This document shows, piece by piece, positions 16,916 through 26,199 of a stretch of DNA of 64,000 nt. The position numbers and the translations under genes are program-made. The notes beneath the pieces are model-generated. The model made no database searches and was not told the origin of the DNA. It worked only from the letters and a program-made list of their open reading frames with translations. Positions within the stretch are counted from its first letter, which is position 1. Every line of letters starts with the position of its first letter. This stretch comes from CBDCZY01 sp965224745 (GTDB taxonomy: Bacteria > Pseudomonadota > Gammaproteobacteria > Methylococcales > Methylomonadaceae), in assembly GCA_965224745.1 (NCBI GenBank), contig CBDCZY010000002.1, positions 496,001 to 560,000 on the forward strand, written 5' to 3'.

Positions 16916-17812
16916 ATGATTCAACTCAACTCCTCCATTTTTATCACCTACGGCCTTTTAACCTTATCTCTTACCAGTTTATGGTTCCCCAAATTCACTA
17001 TTCGAACAAAATCCATCCAACAACCGTGGATTTTTATATTTGCTGCGGCTGGGTTATGCGGCCTCTACTTCGATTTCTTGCAACCGACAGGCGTTTTATG
17101 GATTGGACTTTTGATGACAGGTAGTTATGTCATGAATGCCCAACACTATGCACAAATTTATCGACAAATCAGCTCATTTTTAGTGCTTACGCTGGCAGTT
17201 TCCTTGGCCTTCCATTGGTTGCCTGGTATTAACAACCCAAAAATCATTGATGGTTTAATGATCAGTGCAGATGGCATCCCTTACGACAAGTTTTTTAGTT
17301 TTAGCAGTGTAGCCATTGCTCTTGCGATCTTAGGGTTTGGGTATCAACGTTTGAACTCGCTTGCAGACTTGCGTTGCATGTTTCTGCAAGTAGCACCCAT
17401 CACCCTTTTAACTCTGGTGGTAGTTATGCTACTGTCCCTACTGCTAGGTTATGTTAATTGGGAGCCTAAATGGAGCCCCTGGTTTTGGGTTTGGGCATGG
17501 GGCAATCTGTTTTTTTCTTGTATTGCTGAAGAAGCATTTTTCCGTGGGTTTATCCAAAAAAACCTGATCCTATGGTTCAACAACGTGCCAGCCGGCAAGG
17601 TTCTGGGAGTATTACTTGCTTCGACTTTGTTTGGTCTAGCTCATTATGCCGGAGGCGTAAAATATATTTTACTGGCGACGATTGCTGGAATCGGCTATGG
17701 ATCTTCGTATCTTTTTACAGGCCGTTTAGAGGCGGGCATTGTCACCCACTTCACCCTCAATTCGTTACATTTTTTACTGTTCACCTATCCGGTTTTAAGT
17801 TCAGCGCTGTAG
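16916..17812 (+). CDS. CPBP family intramembrane metalloprotease (CAAX/Abi type)
   Basis: A 298-residue integral membrane protein with about eight hydrophobic segments. The C-terminal CPBP/Abi domain has all three motifs: EEAFFRGFIQKN (EExxxR), FGLAHYAGG (FxxxH), and HFTLNSLHFLLF. These are the glutamate and histidine active-site residues of Rce1-type intramembrane proteases. An N-terminal four-helix extension precedes it. Bacterial members are linked to bacteriocin immunity, prenyl-protein processing or signalling; nothing here decides. No Shine-Dalgarno is evident before the ATG. Confidence 0.88.
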   Translation: MIQLNSSIFITYGLLTLSLTSLWFPKFTIRTKSIQQPWIFIFAAAGLCGLYFDFLQPTGVLWIGLLMTGSYVMNAQHYAQIYRQISSFLVLTLAVSLAFHWLPGINNPKIIDGLMISADGIPYDKFFSFSSVAIALAILGFGYQRLNSLADLRCMFLQVAPITLLTLVVVMLLSLLLGYVNWEPKWSPWFWVWAWGNLFFSCIAEEAFFRGFIQKNLILWFNNVPAGKVLGVLLASTLFGLAHYAGGVKYILLATIAGIGYGSSYLFTGRLEAGIVTHFTLNSLHFLLFTYPVLSSAL

Positions 17813-17922
17813 TAATCAATGCTGCGTGGCCACCATAGTAGGCTTTACTACTTATTGCTTAGTTCTATACTTTGTCAGATTACTAAAATGCAGGGTGTGT
17901 TGTACCTGCCGTTGCCATAGCA

Positions 17923-17965
17923 GTAGGGCAAAATAACGCTGATTGGTGCGTAAAACGCACCCTAC
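17923..17965. repeat. Short palindromic repeat (GTAGGG...CCCTAC)
   Basis: A 43-bp unit bounded by GTAGGG and CCCTAC with an inner perfect hairpin GGTGCG-TAAAA-CGCACC (17945-17961). This resembles the dispersed REP-like units known in several gammaproteobacteria and cyanobacteria, recalled from pattern only. The surrounding spacer 17813-18045 holds nothing else seen. Confidence 0.5.
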
Positions 17966-18045
17966 AGATAACTTTTGTGTGGTCTCCGTTAAATGTGGCA
18001 AAGTAGAATTAGAATCTAGCGAACAGAAAGCTATGAGCGCCTCTA

Positions 18046-18477
18046 TTAAGGTGAAGAAGCAAAGTTTTCTCGATCAGATGCTGTTGCATCTTCGTTACAT
18101 TCACCTCGAATCGTTGCAGTGTATTTCCTGAAGATTCTGCCGAGTTCTAGGTATCCATCCCGGCAATAGCCGGTGGCTTCCAGTTTCGTTTGTAGATGCT
18201 CTGTTAATCGTTCATCTAAGTTTTCATAATGCCGGTCGAAACGCTCAGTCTCAAGTGTTTTAGCATCTATTTGCTGTTTATTGGGTTGATTGATTGTATG
18301 GTTTTGATTGATTGCTGCGATATCCGGAAGAACCATTTCAAGGGTAAAGTTGAACAGTTTGCTATCATTTTCGGTGATGGTGGTGGTAAATTTTTCTTGT
18401 GAATCGGGTAACGTTGAACAGTTGCTACACAATAGCAATACACTGATTAACAGCAGTAATAGATTCCTAGTTTTCAT
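18046..18477 (-). CDS. Putative lipoprotein of unknown function
   Basis: A 143-residue protein with a basic, hydrophobic N-terminus (MKTRNLLLLLISVLLLCSNC) resembling a lipoprotein signal; the cysteine at 20 would be the lipidated residue, although CSN before it is a poor lipobox. The mature part is hydrophilic, with a helical segment TERFDRHYENLDERLTEHLQ and two further cysteines near the C-terminus (GYCRDG, GECNED). I recognise no family. It is a single gene, reading toward the CPBP gene. Confidence 0.6.
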   Translation of the reverse strand: MKTRNLLLLLISVLLLCSNCSTLPDSQEKFTTTITENDSKLFNFTLEMVLPDIAAINQNHTINQPNKQQIDAKTLETERFDRHYENLDERLTEHLQTKLEATGYCRDGYLELGRIFRKYTATIRGECNEDATASDRENFASSP

Positions 18478-18704
18478 AGCAGGGAGTTGAGTATTAACAT
18501 AAGACTTGGTGTAATATTAGCTGCACTCGAGCATAGCAGCTTTCCAGTGACAGAATAGAGTTTTTCCTCGCATCTGTCAGTTTGATATTTCATTGAAAAA
18601 TCGAAAAGAAAAATCGTCGTGAATTTTAATTATAAAAGCTAGCTTGCCAGTGGATTAAAAATCTTTCTGCACTGTCAAAATAATGTACTAATGGAGGTTT
18701 AACG

Positions 18705-19151
18705 ATGAAAAACTGGACAGTTTATTTATCTGGCGAAATACATACCGACTGGCGTCAACAGATCATGCAACAAGCCGAAGCTGGTCAATTACCCATTCGC
18801 TTTACTTCAGCAGTGACTAACCACGAGATGAGTGATGCAGCGGGTGATGCTCTGGGAAACGAAACACAACCCTTCTGGCGAGATCATAAGTCAGCCAAAG
18901 TTAACGGGATACGTACTAAATCTTTCATTGCCCAGTGTGATATTGCGGTAATTCGTTTTGGAGATAAATACAAACAGTGGAATGCGGCGTTTGATGCGGG
19001 TTACTGCTCAGCTTTAGGTAAACCTTACTTAACCTTGCATGACGAAAGCATTGTGCATGCACTGAAGGAGGTAGATGCTTCGGCAATGGCCTGGGCGCAA
19101 ACACCTGAACAGGTAGTTGCCGTTTTGAAGCATGTAACGTTAGCGGAATAA
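18705..19151 (+). CDS. YtoQ family protein
   Basis: A 148-residue protein matching the YtoQ family: WTVYLSGEIHTDWRQQI, then PIRFTSAVTNHEMSDAAGD, NGIRTKSFIAQCDIAVIRFG, NAAFDAGYCSALGKPYLTLH and VDASAMAWAQTPEQVV. The fold resembles nucleoside 2-deoxyribosyltransferase-like proteins (DxGYA-type helix), but function is not established. A strong GGAGG lies 8 nt before the ATG. The next gene starts 51 nt downstream, so they may share a transcript. Confidence 0.88.
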   Translation: MKNWTVYLSGEIHTDWRQQIMQQAEAGQLPIRFTSAVTNHEMSDAAGDALGNETQPFWRDHKSAKVNGIRTKSFIAQCDIAVIRFGDKYKQWNAAFDAGYCSALGKPYLTLHDESIVHALKEVDASAMAWAQTPEQVVAVLKHVTLAE

Positions 19152-19202
19152 CGGGCGATAACCAGTGATCTTTGCTTTGGTTGCTACAACTAAATTTCCA
19201 GG

Positions 19203-20393
19203 GTGAATAATGATCTTCTGACCGACGTTTTAATTATTGGCGCCAGTGCATCGGGATTAATGTGCGCCATCGAAGCGGGTAAACGAGGCCGAAAAGTTAT
19301 TGTGCTTGATCATGCTAATAAGCCCGGTAAAAAGATTCTAATGTCTGGTGGCGGACGCTGTAACTTTACGAATTATACTATTAGCGCCAGCAATTTCATC
19401 TCGCATAACCCTCATTTTTGTAAATCAGCGTTAAGCCGCTTCACACAATGGGATTTTATTGCCATGGTTGAAGCCTATAAGATTGCTTACCATGAACGAA
19501 GTCATGGCCAGTTATTCTGTGACGATAGTGCTAAAGACATACTCAATATGCTGCTGTCAGAATGCGCAAAGGTTAATGTTGGTATCCAATTAGATTGTAA
19601 CATTAAGACCCTTGTCCACGAGGAAGACGGCGTCTTTTCGATAAGTACCTCACAAGGAACTTATCGGGCGGCATCGTTAGTTATTGCCAGCGGTGGCTTA
19701 TCGATCCCCAAAATGTGTGCCAGTCCATTAGGCTATAAAATCGCTGAACAGTTTGACCATCATATCTGGCCGACTGCAGCTGGATTGGTTCCATTTACCC
19801 TGCAACCACCAGACAAAGAAAAATTTTCAGTGCTGTCGGGTATTGCCATTGATTCAATTGTCAGTACTCAGCAGATCCAATTCAGAGAGAATATTCTTTT
19901 TACGCACCGCGGCTTGAGTGGACCGGCCATTTTACAAATTTCCTCCTATTGGCACCCTGGAAATATGATTCATATTAACTTGCTGCCAGAAATTGATGTT
20001 GTAGCTTCTCTTCGAACAAGGAAACAACAACAGCCAAAGCTTCAATTAAAATCAGCCCTTGCTGATTATCTGCCCAAACGTTTACTCTCATCGTTATTGG
20101 GTGAAAGTATTATCAACACTCCATTACAAACAATTTCATATGCCCAATTGGATAACATTGCAGAGCAAATGCAAAACTGGCAGGTCAAACCCAATGGAAC
20201 TGAAGGATATCGTACCGCTGAAGTCACTTTGGGTGGGGTGGATTGTCATGAACTATCATCACAAACCATGGAATCTACCAAAGTTTCCGGCCTGTATTTT
20301 ATAGGCGAGGTGGTCGATGTCACAGGGTGGTTAGGTGGATATAATTTTCAATGGGCCTGGTCATCTGGTTGGTGCGCTGGACAAGTGGTTTGA
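19203..20393 (+). CDS. HI0933-type NAD(P)/FAD-dependent oxidoreductase
   Basis: A 396-residue flavoprotein. The dinucleotide-binding start is TDVLIIGASASGLMCAIEAG, followed by the family hallmark KKILMSGGGRCNFTN. The middle has ASGGLSIPKMCASPLGYKIA and FTHRGLSGPAILQISSYW, and the C-terminus has AEVTLGGVDCHELS and GLYFIGEVVDVTGWLGGYNF. These match the HI0933/YhiN family, related to 3-dehydro-bile acid delta(4,6)-reductase BaiN. The natural substrate in gammaproteobacteria is unknown. The start is GTG; an ATG six bases later is out of frame. Confidence 0.9.
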   Translation: MNNDLLTDVLIIGASASGLMCAIEAGKRGRKVIVLDHANKPGKKILMSGGGRCNFTNYTISASNFISHNPHFCKSALSRFTQWDFIAMVEAYKIAYHERSHGQLFCDDSAKDILNMLLSECAKVNVGIQLDCNIKTLVHEEDGVFSISTSQGTYRAASLVIASGGLSIPKMCASPLGYKIAEQFDHHIWPTAAGLVPFTLQPPDKEKFSVLSGIAIDSIVSTQQIQFRENILFTHRGLSGPAILQISSYWHPGNMIHINLLPEIDVVASLRTRKQQQPKLQLKSALADYLPKRLLSSLLGESIINTPLQTISYAQLDNIAEQMQNWQVKPNGTEGYRTAEVTLGGVDCHELSSQTMESTKVSGLYFIGEVVDVTGWLGGYNFQWAWSSGWCAGQVV

Positions 20394-20474
20394 AGCACCC
20401 AAAAATAGATAGCTTGAAATTAGCATGGAACATTTAATGCAAAGAAAATATCGACAAACGATTAACCTGTACGC

Positions 20475-21836
20475 ATGAACAACAATGACAATTCACTAAA
20501 CTCAGGTTACCTGGGTCACCTGACCATGGCTTATTATGGCCTGCCGCATTTAACCCACGCGATAGTCATTCTTCCCATGGTACTGTTTATCCCATCATAT
20601 TATGCAGACGACCTGGCTTTACCCCTGGCGAGTGTTGGATCAGTCATTGCCATTTCGCGTATTTTTGATGTATTCACCGACCCTGTTATCGGCCTTCTGA
20701 GTGATCGCTGGAATACCCGTTGGGGACGACGCAAACCCTGGCTGGTGATAGGAACCCCTTTATTAATGCTGGCTACCTGGATGGTATTTGTACCTGGCGA
20801 CAAGGTATCCTTGATATATCTTTTGCTATGGACAAGTTTATTGTTTTTAGCCTTTACGGTATTCGACTTGCCTTACAAAGCATGGGGAGCAGAACTTTCT
20901 ACGTTGTATCATGAACGTTCACAGGTAGCAGCCTGGCGGGCAGGATTCGGTGCACTGGGGCATATTCTGTTGTTAACTTTTCTCATGTTGGTGAGTCTAT
21001 ATGGTATCGACAATAATCAGAGTCAACTAATCATCATCGCACTAATGGTTTGTATCAGTTTGCCTTTGTTTGTTGCTATAGCAGTGGTTAAAGTGCCTGA
21101 AAGATCGGTCGACAAGTTCCAGACTTCATTGATAACCGGTTGGGCCAGCATACGATTAATAACCGGAAATAAAGCATTTATCAGGACACTAATTGCACTG
21201 GTTTTGTTTGGCACTGGACTGATGATACAAGCCACTTTGCACAAAATGGTTCTGACCCATGTGGTTGGACGGCCAGAGTTATTTTCCGGAATAATTCTTG
21301 GCGAAACGATTACTTCGGTTGCAGCTTTGCCACTTTGGATGATGGTTTCCCATCGATTCGGAAAACATCGTGCGTTGACCATAGCAGGCTTATGGATAGG
21401 GTTATGGAGTCTGATGTTACCTCTGGTCGGTCACGGAGATATTGAGCTTTATCTTGCACTAATCATTTTACGTGGTAGCAGTTTGGCCGCCATCATTTTT
21501 TTATCCAATGCGATTGCGGCGGATGTTGTCGACCACGATACTTTAGCATTTGGAAAACAACGGACGGGTTTGTATTTTTCATTATGGGGAATGGCTATCA
21601 AAATGGCCATTGCATTGGGTGTTTTATTAGGGACAACACTGCCTTCGTTTTACGGCTTCAATCCAGCCCTTGACCATCATAGCTCCTTCACTGAGTTTGC
21701 TTTGATGGCGATCTATGGTTGGTTACCTTGTGGCATCATGTTGTTGGCCTTCCCATTGCTCTGGTATTTCCCGATAACTCAGACCATTCAGCAAGACTTG
21801 CGAGCGCAAATCGAAGCACGGCAACAATCAAAATAA
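20475..21836 (+). CDS. GPH-family MFS sugar/cation symporter
   Basis: A 453-residue transporter with twelve predicted hydrophobic segments. FDVFTDPVIGLLSDRW followed by NTRWGRRKPWLVIGTPL is the glycoside-pentoside-hexuronide (MelB-like) signature in helix 2 and loop 2-3. Also visible are FDLPYKAWGAEL in helix 4 and FGKQRTGLYFSLWGMAIKM in helix 10. Such carriers import sugars or organic acids with Na+ or H+. The substrate is unknown. It is followed after about 60 bp by the glycosyltransferase gene. Confidence 0.85.
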   Translation: MNNNDNSLNSGYLGHLTMAYYGLPHLTHAIVILPMVLFIPSYYADDLALPLASVGSVIAISRIFDVFTDPVIGLLSDRWNTRWGRRKPWLVIGTPLLMLATWMVFVPGDKVSLIYLLLWTSLLFLAFTVFDLPYKAWGAELSTLYHERSQVAAWRAGFGALGHILLLTFLMLVSLYGIDNNQSQLIIIALMVCISLPLFVAIAVVKVPERSVDKFQTSLITGWASIRLITGNKAFIRTLIALVLFGTGLMIQATLHKMVLTHVVGRPELFSGIILGETITSVAALPLWMMVSHRFGKHRALTIAGLWIGLWSLMLPLVGHGDIELYLALIILRGSSLAAIIFLSNAIAADVVDHDTLAFGKQRTGLYFSLWGMAIKMAIALGVLLGTTLPSFYGFNPALDHHSSFTEFALMAIYGWLPCGIMLLAFPLLWYFPITQTIQQDLRAQIEARQQSK

Positions 21837-21895
21837 ATCTTGACCAAGGGTCTGTTGTTCACTATTTGTTCTCATCTCTAAAGAGGAATAACGCG

Positions 21896-22894
21896 TTGAA
21901 AATTGCACTGATCAGCGATGCCTGGAACCCTCAAATCAACGGGGTAGTAACAACGTTAACCAACACTATCGAGACCCTACGCCGTTTAGGACACGAGGTG
22001 AAATTAATCACTCCGGATTTGTTTCGTACATGGCCTTGTCCGGGTTATCCAGACGTTGGTCTTGCCTTCCTTTGTGGCCCTCATCTACGCCCTATCCTCA
22101 AAGCATTTAAGCCGGATGCTATTCATTTGGTAACTGAAGGTCCCGTCGGTTATGCTGCACGTCGTTATTGCAGACACGTTGGCTATCACTTTACATCCTC
22201 TTATCTCAGTCATTTTCCTGATTACCTAAAATTGCGTATAGGTTTCCCTAGCTCGTTGAGCTCGTTATATTTGCGTTGGTTTCACCGCAGAAGCGAGCGG
22301 GTGCTAGTGGCAACAGACAGTTTGAATAAGCACTTGACAAGCAAAGGTTACAATAGGCTGGCTTTGTGGTCACGTGGGGTAAACACAGAACTTTATCGTC
22401 CTGGTTCGAAAGATTTCGTTACGGATCAACGTCCTATCTTTTTGTTTGTCGGTCGCGTGGCTGTCGAAAAAAATATTGAAGCCTTTCTTAAGCTGGATTT
22501 GCCGGGTACCCAATATGTCATCGGTGATGGTCCACAGCGGGAATCATTGCAATTGGCATATCCAGACGTTCGTTTCATTGGCTATCAAACAGGAGAAAAC
22601 CTCGCGCACTACATGGCAGCGGCAGACGTTTTTGTTTTCCCCAGTCTTACCGACACTTTTGGTGTAGTCATGTTGGAGGCATTGGCCAGCGGTGTTCCTG
22701 TTGCTGCTTTTCCAGTCATGGGGCCTAAAGATATCATTAAAAATGATAGTGTTGGTATTTTGTCACACGATTTGAAGCAAGCATCATTAAGAGCACTAAC
22801 CATAAATCCCCAGGATTGTCGCCGCCATGCGCTGGAATATTCATGGGAAAAATGTACTCAGCAATTTGTCAGTCAGCTTGCCCCATTGAATTAA
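21896..22894 (+). CDS. GT4-family glycosyltransferase (MgtA/PimB-like)
   Basis: A 332-residue GT-B glycosyltransferase. The N-terminal part is KIALISDAWNPQINGVVTTL, with VKLITPDLFRTWPCPGYPDV; the C-terminal nucleotide-sugar site is FVGRVAVEKNIEAFL, IGDGPQRESL and AADVFVFPSLTDTFGVVMLE, i.e. the EX7E region. It resembles GDP-mannose-dependent alpha-mannosyltransferases acting on lipids. A TTG at 21896 is chosen: AGAGGA sits 8 nt upstream and the protein then starts exactly at the conserved KIALISD. The gene leads a row with PAP2 and LtaS-like genes, suggesting envelope glycolipid synthesis. Confidence 0.88.
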   Translation: MKIALISDAWNPQINGVVTTLTNTIETLRRLGHEVKLITPDLFRTWPCPGYPDVGLAFLCGPHLRPILKAFKPDAIHLVTEGPVGYAARRYCRHVGYHFTSSYLSHFPDYLKLRIGFPSSLSSLYLRWFHRRSERVLVATDSLNKHLTSKGYNRLALWSRGVNTELYRPGSKDFVTDQRPIFLFVGRVAVEKNIEAFLKLDLPGTQYVIGDGPQRESLQLAYPDVRFIGYQTGENLAHYMAAADVFVFPSLTDTFGVVMLEALASGVPVAAFPVMGPKDIIKNDSVGILSHDLKQASLRALTINPQDCRRHALEYSWEKCTQQFVSQLAPLN

Positions 22895-23011
22895 GTGATA
22901 GCATTTTCGTAACAACTTTTTACATAAAACCACCCAATAGTAACGTTGCTTGTAGCCGGAATGAACCTTAACTGGTGTATACTGCGCTTATATTATAAGA
23001 GGGAGAGAGCA

Positions 23012-23743
23012 TTGCGGGTTCAGATCCCTTGCGAGTTTGATCGTTTTTTCATCACTCATTTCATTGTACCGTTCTTGCTTTTTGTGCTGATTTTCTCAGT
23101 GCTGGAAGTTACCAATCTAGATATCTGGATTGAGCAACATTTTTACGATCCGAACAACAAGAAATGGCCACTTCGTCATCATTGGCTGACCCAAATCGTA
23201 TTGCATGACTGGGGCCAAAAACTGAGTATTGGCATGGGTGTCCTGGTTTTTTTTGCTTTTTTATTCTCTTGGCTCAGAAAGTCTTTACACCCTTTTTCCA
23301 GACATTTAGGGTTTCTTTTTATCGCCAGCATCAGCGGCCCAACGATAATAGCCATTGTAAAACATAACTCGCATATTCATTGTCCCTGGGATTTATTAAT
23401 GTTCGGGGGGAACAAACCTTACATCCGATTACTCGATTCCCCCCCTTATCCTTTGGAGGGCGGGCACTGCTTCCCTGCTGGACATGCTGGAGGCGGCTAT
23501 GCCTTCATCAGTTTGTATTTCTTTCTGCTGTTGATCAAGCCGGAATATAGATATTTCGGCCTGGTTTTTGGGCTTGCAATCGGCCTGGTTTTTGGTATCA
23601 CCCAGCAAATGCGTGGCGCTCATTTTTTAAGTCATGATATTTTTTCTCTAGCGACGTGCTGGTTTTCATCATTGTTATTATTTAATGTTTTTTTCTGGAA
23701 ACAACTGCAATGGCAACAAAGTCAGCTCATACGAGTAAAATGA
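23012..23743 (+). CDS. PAP2-family membrane phosphatase (LpxE/PgpB-like)
   Basis: A membrane protein of about 243 residues with six hydrophobic segments. The three acid phosphatase motifs are present: KHNSHIHCPWDL (KxxxxxxRP-like with HCPW in place of the usual arginine-proline), FPAGHAGGGYAF (PSGH-like) and MRGAHFLSHDIFS (SRxxxxxHxxxD-like). Such proteins dephosphorylate lipid A, phosphatidylglycerophosphate or undecaprenyl diphosphate at the periplasmic face. The start is uncertain: TTG at 23012 follows a GGGAG leader and begins just before the first membrane helix; ATG at 22961 is an alternative. The 3' end overlaps the LtaS-like gene by 34 nt, so expression is coupled. Confidence 0.82.
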   Translation: MRVQIPCEFDRFFITHFIVPFLLFVLIFSVLEVTNLDIWIEQHFYDPNNKKWPLRHHWLTQIVLHDWGQKLSIGMGVLVFFAFLFSWLRKSLHPFSRHLGFLFIASISGPTIIAIVKHNSHIHCPWDLLMFGGNKPYIRLLDSPPYPLEGGHCFPAGHAGGGYAFISLYFFLLLIKPEYRYFGLVFGLAIGLVFGITQQMRGAHFLSHDIFSLATCWFSSLLLFNVFFWKQLQWQQSQLIRVK

Positions 23744-25644
23744 AATCACGTTTTTCTATGTTGCTGCTGGCTTTTATGGTAAGCCTGCCTGTATTCGCGG
23801 TATTCCGAATCATTCTATTGATTCGGCATTATGCCGATATTGACGAGCCTGTATACAAAGTATTTGTCGCCCTATTGCTAGGCGTTGTTCATGATATTGC
23901 TTTTTTAAGCTACCTTTTAATACCGTTTGCTCTTTATCTGTTGCTGATTCCTAACCGAATCTATCGCACTTTAACCAACAGAATCATCATTTATATGATA
24001 TTTTTTGCCTGTCTTTATGGGCTGTACTTCAACATGGTCGCAGAGTGGTTGTTCTGGAGTGAATTTGGCGTCCGTTTTAATTTTATTTCAGTGGATTATC
24101 TGGTTTATACGCATGAAGTAATCAATAACATTATCGAGTCCTATCCCTTAACTGGTTTATTGAGCGCTATTTTTGTCGTGACTCTACTTTCCTTCGTGCT
24201 GTTGAGAAACAAGCTTAGTGATTGCCTTAGCATTGAGGACATTTTTTTCCATCGTTTGAAAATTGCTTTGGGTTTAACCCTGGTACCTGTCATCAGTTAT
24301 GCCGCAATTGGACAGTCCTTACATGAAATATCTCTAAACCGCTTCATCAATGAAATCTCAGCCAATGGGCCATACCAGTTTTTTGCCTCATTTCGGAATA
24401 ATGAAATCGATTACCGACACTTTTATGCATTAGGGGATGACGAGCTATTATCAAGACAAATAAGAGCTCAAGTAGCCCCCCAAGACCAAAATGATACTAT
24501 CAAACGCGATCTTTATGATATCAACAGACACATTACAACAATCGGCGACGAAAAAAAGCTGAATGTTGTAATGATTACCGTAGAAAGCCTAAGTGCAGAA
24601 TACCTTGCCCACTTTGGCAGTCAAGAAAAGCTCACGCCCTTTATGGATCAATGGTTTGAGCAAGGAGCCTTATTTACCAATTTTTACGCCACCGGCACCC
24701 GAACGACGAGAGGTCTCGAAGCATTGACCTTGTCAATACCACCAACACCAGGTCGCTCGATAGTAAAGCGGCCTGATAACGCCAATATGTTTAGCTTGGG
24801 GCACGTTCTTCAACAAAGAGGGTACGATACCGTTTTTTTATATGGCGGACGTGGCTACTTTGACAACATGAATGCTTTTTTCTCCGGCAATGGTTATCGC
24901 ACCATCGATCAGACAGACTTAAGCAAACAGGAAATTCATTTTAACAACGCCTGGGGGGTGGCTGATGTTGATTTATTCCACCGAGCCTTAAAAGAGGCTG
25001 ACCGGGATTATACCTCTGGCAAACCTTTTCTGTTTCAGATCATGACCACGAGCAATCACCGTCCTTATACCTATCCAGAAGGTAGCATTGATATTCCCTC
25101 AGGTACAGGAAGAAACGGTGCCGTAAAGTACTCCGATTATGCTATTAAAGTATTTATGCAAGAGGCAAAAAACAAACCCTGGTTCGACGATACCCTGTTT
25201 GTTTTAGTAGCCGATCATTGTGCCGGTAGCGCCCGAAAAGCGGCCTTACCGGTGGATAAATATCATATTCCTATGTTTATTTACGCACCTAAACATATTC
25301 AGCCAAGCAAGATAGCAACATTGTCCAGCCAGATTGATGTCGCTCCTACTGTGTTAGGCTTATTGAATGTCAGTTATGACAGTCAGTTTTTCGGCAAAGA
25401 TATTTTAGAAATGAAACCTGACGATGGTCGTGCACTGATTGGCAACTATCAAAAATTAGGACTATTTAAAAATAACAAATTGGCGTATCTGGCACCGCAG
25501 CAACAATTATTTGTTGTTAATGATCCGTATAATACTGCCCAGCAACTAGCAACGAAAGACCACCAGGTATTACTGCAGGAAACCATGGCTTATTATCAGT
25601 CAGCCGATTATATCTGGGCGCATCGTTTAAATCGTTATCAATAA
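23710..25644 (+). CDS. LTA synthase family sulfatase-fold transferase
   Basis: A 644-residue protein with five N-terminal membrane helices (to about residue 205) and a periplasmic alkaline-phosphatase-like domain. NVVMITVESLSAEYLAHFGS begins the domain; the nucleophile Thr is in ATGTRTTRGLEALTLS. Further metal sites are FLYGGRGYFDNMNAFFSGNG, TTSNHRPYTYPEG and LVADHCAGSARK. Related proteins transfer phosphoglycerol (LtaS, OpgB/MdoB) or phosphoethanolamine. In a Gram-negative, decoration of a periplasmic glucan or lipid A-like glycan is the likely role. It overlaps the PAP2 gene and lies downstream of a glycosyltransferase. Confidence 0.87.
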   Translation: MATKSAHTSKMKSRFSMLLLAFMVSLPVFAVFRIILLIRHYADIDEPVYKVFVALLLGVVHDIAFLSYLLIPFALYLLLIPNRIYRTLTNRIIIYMIFFACLYGLYFNMVAEWLFWSEFGVRFNFISVDYLVYTHEVINNIIESYPLTGLLSAIFVVTLLSFVLLRNKLSDCLSIEDIFFHRLKIALGLTLVPVISYAAIGQSLHEISLNRFINEISANGPYQFFASFRNNEIDYRHFYALGDDELLSRQIRAQVAPQDQNDTIKRDLYDINRHITTIGDEKKLNVVMITVESLSAEYLAHFGSQEKLTPFMDQWFEQGALFTNFYATGTRTTRGLEALTLSIPPTPGRSIVKRPDNANMFSLGHVLQQRGYDTVFLYGGRGYFDNMNAFFSGNGYRTIDQTDLSKQEIHFNNAWGVADVDLFHRALKEADRDYTSGKPFLFQIMTTSNHRPYTYPEGSIDIPSGTGRNGAVKYSDYAIKVFMQEAKNKPWFDDTLFVLVADHCAGSARKAALPVDKYHIPMFIYAPKHIQPSKIATLSSQIDVAPTVLGLLNVSYDSQFFGKDILEMKPDDGRALIGNYQKLGLFKNNKLAYLAPQQQLFVVNDPYNTAQQLATKDHQVLLQETMAYYQSADYIWAHRLNRYQ

Positions 25645-25804
25645 ATCCGCGGGTTGTGAATCGGCTAACAAATTCAACCGGTTTGTTATCCGATGTAAAT
25701 TATGGCTAAGAAACTTAGGTCCGGCATTACTATGTAAGGCAGAAGCACTAAGCGAGCAGGTTTGAAAAAAATCACCAAACTCAGGCCGGTATTACAATGG
25801 TAAA

Positions 25805-25905
25805 GAGGGTCAAACATTGATATCTTTTCAAGTGCCCGTTAATCATCAGAAATTACTGCTGATATTACTCCTTCACCTTTAAGATTATATCAATGTTTAA
25901 CCCCT
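25805..25905. repeat. MITE-like element with about 19-bp inverted ends
   Basis: Left end AGAGGGTCAAACATTGATAT and right end, in reverse complement, AGGGGTTAAACATTGATAT; the inner 12 bases (25812-25823 and 25887-25898) match perfectly. About 63 bp lie between the arms. Size and symmetry fit a miniature inverted-repeat element or a large hairpin 40 bp upstream of yefM. The rest of the spacer 25645-25944 shows nothing else. Confidence 0.6.
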
Positions 25906-25944
25906 ATTAGAGTTGTCCAATAACTTGAACAAGTGAGGTGAAAA

Positions 25945-26199
25945 ATGCGAATCGTTTCATTTACTGAAGCCAGAAATGGGCTGAAAGGTGTTTTAGACCG
26001 TGTGGTTAATGATGCTGAATGTACTGTGATAACTAGACGTGATAGCGAAGATGCCGTAGTGATCTCATTTGAGTATTACAGTAGTTTGATGGAAACAGTG
26101 TATTTATTAAAGTCTCCTGCAAATGCAGAACACCTTAGGAAATCAATTGAACAATTCCACCAAGGAATGGTTCAAGAAAGAGAACCGTTGAGTGAATAG
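25945..26199 (+). CDS. yefM: YefM-like (Phd/YefM) antitoxin
   Basis: An 84-residue Phd/YefM antitoxin: IVSFTEARNGLKGVLDRVVN, then TVITRRDSEDAVVISFEYYS and SLMETVYLLKSPANAEHL, a nearly complete match to the YefM N-terminal DNA-binding fold and the flexible C-terminal toxin-binding segment. GAGGTG 6 nt before the ATG supports the start. It overlaps the following yoeB-like gene by 8 nt. The antitoxin looks intact whereas its partner is damaged, so it may persist as an orphan or decoy antitoxin. Confidence 0.92.
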   Translation: MRIVSFTEARNGLKGVLDRVVNDAECTVITRRDSEDAVVISFEYYSSLMETVYLLKSPANAEHLRKSIEQFHQGMVQEREPLSE

